41,024 nt of DNA from Oscillospiraceae bacterium (lineage in GTDB: Bacteria; Bacillota; Clostridia; WRLR01), in the NCBI GenBank assembly GCA_009777515.1, contig WRLR01000026.1, positions 1 to 41,024 of the forward strand. Direction: 5' to 3'. Positions within the stretch are counted from its first letter, which is position 1. Each line of letters opens with the position of its first letter. This document shows, piece after piece, positions 23,947 through 30,406 of this stretch. Both the position numbers and the translations under genes were made by a program. The notes under the pieces were generated by a model that saw only the letters and a program-made list of their open reading frames with translations, had not been told where the DNA came from and searched no databases.

Positions 23947-26900
23947 TTACCGTTTGTCCGTTTGGCGGGATGGAAACTCGTACACCTCTTTTAGATATGT
24001 AAGGGTCGACGCCGGAACGAGCCGCTCGATTTCCGTGAACCTCTGCTCGCGCAGCAGCGAGCGCACCCACGTTGCGCTGATAGTCGTGCCGGCGTACTCC
24101 CGCATGGGGATCACCTGGTACGCGACGCCGTAGCGGGGCAGTACGGCGCGCATGGCGGCGTCGTATTGGAGCGCTATACTGTCGTCCGGCTGCTTCTCGC
24201 CCGTAAAAAACGCGGTTATGTTCAATGCGTTTGTTATATAGCGCGCAAATATTTCCAGCTCGGACGCCGCGCCGGAGGCGGCGTTCCGCTTGTCGCGGCT
24301 CAAATGATACGCCTCGATGGTTTTCTGGGTGACGACGTAGCGCCCCCCGGGAACCACCGTGGCGTTCGTTATGTGGCGCGTGCCCTCCCTTGCGAGCCTC
24401 AGCCGATCTGTAAACGGGAATACCGATTTGTCGTCCTCTGCGATAAAAACGTATGCGTGCTGCATTAGCGACGCGGCTTTTTCGACCAAGTGGCGGTGCC
24501 CGTGCGTGAACGGGCCGCCGCTCAGGATGACCGCGCCGGCCTGCGTTACGCCATCGCGCCTGTATTGAGACAGCCCTATTAAATAGGAAAACAGTTCCGG
24601 ATCGGCGGCGGCTTTAGGATCAAATTGAAAATTAATGTCAAAAACAATAGCACAGGCGTCGGCGCCTGTGTTTGCGCCGGCGCCATTGCTTGCGTCAGCG
24701 TCAGCGTTTGCGCCAGCGCCGCTGCTGTTTCCGGTGTCATCTCGCCCGCCGCCGCTGGGCATATCATCGGGGGCGCCGTCTTTTTGCGTTATCTCAAACC
24801 CTATCCTGTCTACGGTTTCGCCGGATTCATCAAATATCCGCATCATTTCGGTATTCCTGCGTGAGCCGGATGAAAACGCAGGATATATAATGTCCTGGTT
24901 GGACTGTGGGGACTGTTCATCGCGCCCGCCTAAATAAGCGCCATCCATATTGCCGCCTGTGTCCGCATCTGCGCCATTATTAGCATCTATATTGGCAACG
25001 GCTTCGGCTATCGCGCCCGCACCCGCGCCCGTGCCCGCTCCCAAATTCGCATTCATGCTTGATGCGCCATCAGCGCCATCGCCAGTGCCCGTTCCGGCGC
25101 CAGTTCCGGCGCCAGTTCCGGTACCAGTTCCAAAGTCATTCCCGGCGCCATTTCCAAGACCAGTACCTTTGTCATCATCAGCGTTAATTTCTGCACCAGC
25201 GAACGCACCTAAGCCCGAGCCCGAGCCCAAACCCGAACCCGCACTCAAGCCCGAGCTTGCGCCTATGCTTGCACCAACATCATCTGTAGCATTGGCCGCA
25301 GCATCCTCAACCTCCTTGTCAATGTCCGCAGCGACGCTTGTTAAATTTCTTACTCCTAAACCTGTTCCAACGCCTGCGCCTGAGCCAGCCCCCGATCCTG
25401 CGCCCGCGCCAGCCCCTGTTTCCGCTCCCGCTCCCGCTCCCTCGCCCGTTTCGCCGGAAACGGCTGTGATCTCCAGCCTCAATCCCGTGCCTTCACGGGA
25501 CGACCAAAACTCCGCGCCTGTTTTGACAGGTTTACGAATCAGGCCTTCGTTCACCAGCGAATCGTATATCGCAATGGCGTATTGCCTGTATCCGTATGAG
25601 TTCATATGCAGCGCGTCGACAAAAACCTCGCCAAGGTCGTGGGGGCGCTCAAAATAAGGCTGCACGCTGCATATATGCGCATAATCCATGTATTCGCGTA
25701 TCATCGTCTTCGGGTATGACAACAAGCAAACCACAATGTCCCCCTGCCGCAGCGGTAGCCTCCCAAGCAGCTTCGGGATTTCAAAAACATCGCCCATATT
25801 GGAATTGGCAAAGTTCAGCACATTATATTTATGTATATTGTCTGTCTGCCTGTCTTTAATGATGCCCTGCAGATGGCTTGCGATTGTCCCGCCGTCGTCG
25901 GCGCCGATACCAAAGGCAATCGAGTGCCCCAGCATATAAATGTTGCAAGTGGCTTCCGGCCACAAGCCCTCCGTATACCTCATCCCGTCCGAGCAGTTCA
26001 TATATATGCCGGAGCAATCTGCGGCCACGGTGACACCGCTATCGGTATCACCGCCCGGTGGGCCGATGTACCGCGTTTTGCCTGTGTTGTCATAAACCTT
26101 TTTTATCCGTTTTAGCGTTGTAAAACATGAGCGCATATACTCCCGATCATAACCATATGGGGCATACGCGTTATCGAATATGGCGTCATGGGACAGGCGC
26201 TTCGCGAATGGGATTTTACCGATGTTTTTGGTGATCCATTCCTCATGCTTCGACGGTTTTTCGCCTATGGCTGCCCTGTCGACAAGCAGCAAGCTGGCGC
26301 CCTCCCTGCGTGTAATGGCGAGCAGGGGTTCGACGCAGCAAGCAATAAAATATTCGTGCATACAAACGTCGTCTAAAAAGTACAGCTCAGAAAAATTATA
26401 TTCCAGTTTATGGCGAACGGCAGGTTCAATCGTTTCGATGACAAGGACCGGAGTTTGCCGATCCTCAACGTCGTCGATATCCATAAAATTGATCGAAAGT
26501 AAATACGGCCTGGTATTCAATGCTCTTTTGCCGCCTGCCCCGATAAACCCGTCGATGCGAAAATCGCCCATGGCGCCGGCCATCAGGCTGAGTCGACCGG
26601 CAAGCGCTGCCGCGCCCCCTGAGGCGCTGCCTGAGGCGCTACCTGAGGCGTTGCCGGAGGTTCCGCCGCTCCCTGAGGCGCTCCCGGAGGTGCTGCCGCT
26701 CCCTGAGGCGCTGCCGTTCCAGGAGGCTCCGCCGCTCCCGGAGGCGCTGCCGTTCCCGTATACATATATCTTGCCGATGTTTTTGCGCTTAAAATGCCTG
26801 AAAACATTCCACCCATAATCTGAAATTGCCGAAAGCGCTACCTGGATTTCGTCGTCAGTCATCTTCATCCTATACCCGACTGTAGGTATCTCGTAAGTTT

Positions 26901-27726
26901 TGCGCAGGTAGTGGAGGGTCGCGGGCGGCACGAGCTCCGATATCGCGTCAAACCTTTGCTCATCTATTAGCCCTTTGATTTGCGCCTCAATAACGGCGGC
27001 GTCGGACGTGGCGGACTTTGGCATTATCTGGTACGCGACGCTGTGCTGCGGCAGGATTTCAAGCATCGCCGTATTATACGCGCGCGTAGCCGGGCTGACG
27101 GGCTCACCGCCGGAGAAGCGGATGCTGACGCCGAGCGCGGGCGCGACATGCTCCGCAAACCGCACAATATCATCTACAACCGCAGTGGAAACATCATTAT
27201 CATTGGCCTCCGCAGCATCCGACATCGAAGTGAAATATCGCACAGATACAGTATATTTACCGCCGGAGACAACTGTGACATTTTCTAAATCGCCGACGCC
27301 CTCGGCGACAAGATTGAACCGATTTTTATATGGCATTTCCGAGTCGAAATCGTCCGCAACAAAGCAATATAGGTGGGGGACATGGGCAGCCGCATACTCA
27401 ATCAAGTATTTATGCCCATTCGTAAACGGCTCGCAGCTCAACACCAGCGCGCCAGCTTCGGCGACGCCCTCTTTGCGGCAACTGGCCAAATATTCAATAT
27501 ATTCGTCCAGGCTGGCATCGCCGGCCCATTTGCGCAGCGCTCCGCCTCTTCCGCCGCCGCTTGCACCGCCGCCTGAACTACCGCCAAAGCCGCCGCCACC
27601 TGAATCACCGCCTAAGCCGCCGTCCACTTCGACGCCGCCGCCAATGACATCCATATTTAAGCCAACGTCCATATTGATGCCTTCGTCCATATTGATGCCA
27701 TCTGTTTTCGCATCTGAAATATCCAA
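23947..27726 (-). CDS. Multidomain fusion: CitC-like NTase, Rossmann-like, SGNH hydrolase-like, CitC-like NTase
   Basis: This 1259-residue protein has no clear signal peptide. After a repetitive start (INMDEGINMDVG) and Gly-rich linker, residues about 70-285 form a citrate-lyase-ligase C-terminal-like nucleotidyltransferase with T102-N-G-H105. Residues 310-460 look Rossmann-like (KIYVYGNG, DGFIGAG) but are split by a Gly/Ser linker. Residues about 590-740 resemble an SGNH hydrolase (MLGHSIAFG with S602, and D704-A-L-H707). A Gly/Ala/Thr/Asp linker spans about 745-1030. Residues about 1045-1255 hold a second nucleotidyltransferase with T1074-H-G-H1077 and ISATWVR (1216-1222). The start is TTG 27726 after GGGGGA. 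It is divergent from a TarI/IspD-like gene. Likely linked to an activated polymer precursor; not proven. Confidence 0.8.
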   Translation of the reverse strand: MDISDAKTDGINMDEGINMDVGLNMDVIGGGVEVDGGLGGDSGGGGFGGSSGGGASGGGRGGALRKWAGDASLDEYIEYLASCRKEGVAEAGALVLSCEPFTNGHKYLIEYAAAHVPHLYCFVADDFDSEMPYKNRFNLVAEGVGDLENVTVVSGGKYTVSVRYFTSMSDAAEANDNDVSTAVVDDIVRFAEHVAPALGVSIRFSGGEPVSPATRAYNTAMLEILPQHSVAYQIMPKSATSDAAVIEAQIKGLIDEQRFDAISELVPPATLHYLRKTYEIPTVGYRMKMTDDEIQVALSAISDYGWNVFRHFKRKNIGKIYVYGNGSASGSGGASWNGSASGSGSTSGSASGSGGTSGNASGSASGSASGGAAALAGRLSLMAGAMGDFRIDGFIGAGGKRALNTRPYLLSINFMDIDDVEDRQTPVLVIETIEPAVRHKLEYNFSELYFLDDVCMHEYFIACCVEPLLAITRREGASLLLVDRAAIGEKPSKHEEWITKNIGKIPFAKRLSHDAIFDNAYAPYGYDREYMRSCFTTLKRIKKVYDNTGKTRYIGPPGGDTDSGVTVAADCSGIYMNCSDGMRYTEGLWPEATCNIYMLGHSIAFGIGADDGGTIASHLQGIIKDRQTDNIHKYNVLNFANSNMGDVFEIPKLLGRLPLRQGDIVVCLLSYPKTMIREYMDYAHICSVQPYFERPHDLGEVFVDALHMNSYGYRQYAIAIYDSLVNEGLIRKPVKTGAEFWSSREGTGLRLEITAVSGETGEGAGAGAETGAGAGAGSGAGSGAGVGTGLGVRNLTSVAADIDKEVEDAAANATDDVGASIGASSGLSAGSGLGSGSGLGAFAGAEINADDDKGTGLGNGAGNDFGTGTGTGAGTGAGTGTGDGADGASSMNANLGAGTGAGAGAIAEAVANIDANNGADADTGGNMDGAYLGGRDEQSPQSNQDIIYPAFSSGSRRNTEMMRIFDESGETVDRIGFEITQKDGAPDDMPSGGGRDDTGNSSGAGANADADASNGAGANTGADACAIVFDINFQFDPKAAADPELFSYLIGLSQYRRDGVTQAGAVILSGGPFTHGHRHLVEKAASLMQHAYVFIAEDDKSVFPFTDRLRLAREGTRHITNATVVPGGRYVVTQKTIEAYHLSRDKRNAASGAASELEIFARYITNALNITAFFTGEKQPDDSIALQYDAAMRAVLPRYGVAYQVIPMREYAGTTISATWVRSLLREQRFTEIERLVPASTLTYLKEVYEFPSRQTDKR
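24640..25490 (-). repeat. Long low-complexity linker of the fusion protein
   Basis: About 280 codons encode Gly, Ala, Thr, Asn, Asp and Ser repeats such as GTGTGAGTGAGT. At the DNA level there are short tandem units, for example 12-bp GGCGCCAGTTCC-type copies near 25085-25130 and 6-bp units near 25208-25250. It connects the SGNH-like and C-terminal nucleotidyltransferase domains. Confidence 0.85.
26590..26760 (-). repeat. Gly/Ser linker inside the Rossmann-like segment
   Basis: Repeated GAGGCGCTGCC-like units on the plus strand encode (Gly-Ser-Ala)n on the minus strand. The insertion falls directly after VYGNG, the likely dinucleotide-binding loop. Confidence 0.85.
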
Positions 27727-27982
27727 AGTTTTGTCCCCCGCGTAAACATATTAAATATACCTCATTATATTGCCCCGACTATGCAAATGCAATGTCAGCG
27801 GGCGCTTATTTTTTTAATATGACTATTTTAACAATATATGTCAATTATTCACAAAAAGCATGGCAACGAAAATTTCTCATTGTTGCCGTAAACCTGTTAT
27901 GATAGTAAACAACAGAGATATATATAACGATATAAATAACAAAATATGTAACTAATAAATACGCTGACGAAGGGGCATAAGC

Positions 27983-28705
27983 ATGATATATGCGGCAGTA
28001 CTGGCCGGCGGCGCCGGCATACGAATGCGGAGGGACGATTTGCCCAAACAATTTTTGCCGTTGGGCGGAAAAAGCATCTTGGCGCACTCGGCACTGCGGT
28101 TTCTAAATAACACGAATATTGATAAAGTACTTATTGCCGTTCCTGACGATTGGCTGGCATATACGGAGCATCTATTTTCGTCGGACAAAGACGCCGGCGT
28201 CCACTCCGCAAAAATCGTGCTGGTCCAGGGTGGGGCCGACAGGAACTCCAGCCTTATGGCGGTCGTCGATAAAATCGTGACGTTATACGGCGTCGCAGAT
28301 GACGATATCATAGTCTCGCACGACGCGGTCCGTCCCTTTTTTACGCAGAGGATCATTGATGAAAATATCGAGGCATGCAAAATATGCGGCGCCGCAGCCA
28401 CGATCTATCCATTTACCGACACGCCGGTGTTGTCCACCGACGGCGAGACCATATCGAATATCCCTGTGCGAAATGGGTTTTATGTGGCCCAGACGCCGCA
28501 GACATTTAATATAAAATTATTAATGGAAGTATATACTTCTCTGTCCGATGATGATAAAAGCATTCTGACCGACGCGAGTAAAATGTTTGTGTTAAAAAAC
28601 AAAACGGTGAGGATCGTCCAGGGCGAAAGCTATAACTTAAAAATAACGACGCCTTTCGATTACATCCTGGCACAGGCATTAATAAACGAAAATAACATAG
28701 AGTAA
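27983..28705 (+). CDS. IspD/TarI family cytidylyltransferase
   Basis: This protein transfers CMP from CTP to a polyol phosphate (ribitol-5-phosphate in TarI, methylerythritol phosphate in IspD). The substrate loop AGGAGIRMRRDDLPKQF is near the N-terminus, followed by the core motifs SHDAVRPF (about residues 112-119) and AQTPQTF. The size, 240 residues, is normal. ATG 27983 follows GAAGGGG. The presence of a divergent gene with two other nucleotidyltransferase domains favours the TarI-like polymer role over isoprenoid synthesis, but the sequence alone does not decide. A 26-bp inverted repeat (GGCAAC-N14-GTTGCC, near 27870-27895) lies in the shared promoter region. Confidence 0.88.
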   Translation: MIYAAVLAGGAGIRMRRDDLPKQFLPLGGKSILAHSALRFLNNTNIDKVLIAVPDDWLAYTEHLFSSDKDAGVHSAKIVLVQGGADRNSSLMAVVDKIVTLYGVADDDIIVSHDAVRPFFTQRIIDENIEACKICGAAATIYPFTDTPVLSTDGETISNIPVRNGFYVAQTPQTFNIKLLMEVYTSLSDDDKSILTDASKMFVLKNKTVRIVQGESYNLKITTPFDYILAQALINENNIE

Positions 28706-28830
28706 ATGATTCCTCCCGCCCCCTCCCCCACCCTTCCACGCCCCCGCAACCCGCATCCCCGCGCCCCCGCGCCCCTGCACCCCCGTCCCCCCCCGCGCTT
28801 CCCGCGCCCCCCCTCATCCGCTCGCGCCCA
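28706..28830 (+). other. C-rich intergenic tract
   Basis: About 120 bp after the cytidylyltransferase stop are made almost only of C-rich runs (CCCCC...), with little A or T. The transcript of the plus strand would be C-rich and poorly structured, as in Rho-utilisation sites, and the minus strand would be rich in G-runs able to form quadruplexes. No gene is supported here. It separates the cytidylyltransferase from the GntR operon. Confidence 0.6.
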
Positions 28831-28953
28831 TGTGTTTCTCATTCTGTATCATTGCGTGTTGACACAGTTAATAATAAATGGTACAGTATGGAACATTAAT
28901 CGGGAACCATCGTCATAATAATTATGAATGAGAGAGACGGGGGCTGTACGGGC

Positions 28954-29334
28954 ATGATATTTATCAATCCAAGAAATCCCAAGCCGCTGCACGAACAAAT
29001 CAAAGAAAGCGTGCTGGAGCAGATATCGTTGGGCCTCATGTCGCCCGGCGACAGGCTGCCATCTGTGCGCGAAATGGCGCAATCGATGCGCATAGCGCCA
29101 AATACGATCCAGCGCGCGTACAGGGAGCTGGAAACCGGGGGCGTGATAAATTCGTACCCGGGGAGGGGCTCGTTCATCACAATACACAGCGACGGTATAC
29201 GCGAGCGCCGCAAGGGGGAGCTTGCTGCGCGGTTCACGCAACTTATCGGGGAGATGCGAAATATGGGCGTTACAGAAGACGAAATGCAGCGCTTATTGAA
29301 GGGGGGAGTCGCGTCACATGACTCAGACGGTTAA
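28954..29334 (+). CDS. GntR family regulator, YtrA subfamily
   Basis: This 126-residue protein has the winged-helix domain of GntR regulators: PLHEQIKESVLEQISLG, SPGDRLPSVREMA and NTIQRAYRELE, followed by the wing YPGRGSFIT. The short C-terminal part (about 45 residues) is typical of the YtrA group that autoregulates ABC operons. ATG 28954 has GGGGGC about 10 bp upstream and gives the standard MIFINPRNPKPLHEQ start; ATG 28924 is a possible longer start. Its end overlaps the ATPase start, confirming an operon. Confidence 0.9.
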   Translation: MIFINPRNPKPLHEQIKESVLEQISLGLMSPGDRLPSVREMAQSMRIAPNTIQRAYRELETGGVINSYPGRGSFITIHSDGIRERRKGELAARFTQLIGEMRNMGVTEDEMQRLLKGGVASHDSDG

Positions 29335-30406
29335 CACAGGTATTAATATGGACAACGCCACGATCGGCATCGGGCCGACGGTAACAGCAGCCATCATGAT
29401 AGAAGTACGGGCGCTGATCAAGCGCTTCGACGGCTTCACGGCGTTGGACGAAATGGCGCTGCATGTTCCGAGGGGCAGCATATACGGGCTGGTCGGGCCG
29501 AACGGCGCGGGCAAAACCACGCTTATCAGGCACATCGCAGGGGCGTACCGCCCGGACAGCGGCGACATATTGGTCGACGGCAGCCCTGTATGGGAGAACC
29601 CGCAGATCAAGCAGCGGTTGATCCACATCCCGGACGATTTAAACTTCATCCCATCGGCGAATATAAACGATCTGGCCACATATTACAGGCACATATATCC
29701 AAATTTTAACATGGATCGATTTGAACGGCTTAAAACCGCTTTTCCCCTGGATTTAAAGCGGCGCGTGAGCAAATTCTCAAAGGGCATGCAAAAGCAGACG
29801 GCGCTTTGGCTCGCTCTGTGCTGCATGCCGGACGTGATGCTGCTGGACGAGCCGGTGGACGGCTTGGACCCTGTGGCGAGGCGGATTGTGTGGAGCCTGA
29901 TATTGCGGGACGTCGCCGATAGGCAGACCACGGTGCTGATATCGTCGCACAACCTGCGCGAGCTGGACGGCATCAGCGACCATATAGGGATAATGCGGGA
30001 CGGTAAATTGATATTGGAGCGGGCCCTCGCGGACTTGCAAGGCGATGTGACCAAGTTGCAAATCGTGCTCGCGAAACCCGGGGGCGGCGGCGCGACCGAC
30101 AGTGGCATTACGTCGCCGTTGGGTGGCGCGGCCGGCGGTGGCATTGCGTCGCCGTTGGGCGGCGCGGCCGGTGGCGATTCGGCATCACCGCCGGGCGGCG
30201 CCTTCCGGCTTCCGGGCTTTACGATACTGCACGAGTCGCACAATGGGCGGCTTTCGGAGTATATCATACGGGGCAGCGCGGACAGCGTCCTCGCTGCGGC
30301 GAACGCCATCGATCCGCCGCCGCTGCTGGCCGACGCGATTCCGCTGACACTTGAAGAAATATTCATCTACGAGTTGGGGGGTATGGATTATGCCGAATAT
30401 ATTTAA
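29318..30406 (+). CDS. ABC transporter ATP-binding protein (YtrB-like)
   Basis: This is the ATPase of a YtrA-controlled ABC-2 type transporter. Walker A is GPNGAGKT (about residues 60-67), the signature FSKGMQKQ, Walker B VMLLDEPVDGLD and the switch ISSHN. The N-terminus has a non-conserved extension including the odd GINMDN. After residue 250, repeats of GGxxSPLGGAAG (30102-30190) form an inserted linker before a final domain ending in EEIFIYELGG. The start at 29318 overlaps the regulator gene by 17 bp and the stop overlaps the permease gene. Confidence 0.9.
   Translation: MTQTVNTGINMDNATIGIGPTVTAAIMIEVRALIKRFDGFTALDEMALHVPRGSIYGLVGPNGAGKTTLIRHIAGAYRPDSGDILVDGSPVWENPQIKQRLIHIPDDLNFIPSANINDLATYYRHIYPNFNMDRFERLKTAFPLDLKRRVSKFSKGMQKQTALWLALCCMPDVMLLDEPVDGLDPVARRIVWSLILRDVADRQTTVLISSHNLRELDGISDHIGIMRDGKLILERALADLQGDVTKLQIVLAKPGGGGATDSGITSPLGGAAGGGIASPLGGAAGGDSASPPGGAFRLPGFTILHESHNGRLSEYIIRGSADSVLAAANAIDPPPLLADAIPLTLEEIFIYELGGMDYAEYI
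30102..30190 (+). repeat. 36-bp tandem repeat inside the ATPase gene
   Basis: Two near-identical 36-bp copies and a third diverged copy encode GITSPLGGAAGG, GIASPLGGAAGG and GDSASPPGGA. The period is a multiple of three, so the frame is preserved. Confidence 0.85.

Noticed and set aside
24640-25490. Repeat region as a CRISPR array
   Set aside because: The repeats are short, in-frame and without unique spacers, and no cas genes are present.
24950-25657. Long plus-strand open frame rich in Pro/Ala/Val
   Set aside because: It is antisense to the low-complexity linker of the fusion protein; GC-rich repeats remove stops in all frames. No ribosome binding site or domain is seen.
26180-26818. Plus-strand open frame of 212 codons ending in Pro/Leu/Glu/Ala repeats
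   Set aside because: It is antisense to the same real gene, whose minus-strand reading has clear domains; the repeat DNA again explains the open frame.
28506-28842. Minus-strand Gly/Arg-rich open frames over the C-rich tract
   Set aside because: They only reflect the C-rich tract; composition is extreme and there is no homology or ribosome binding site.
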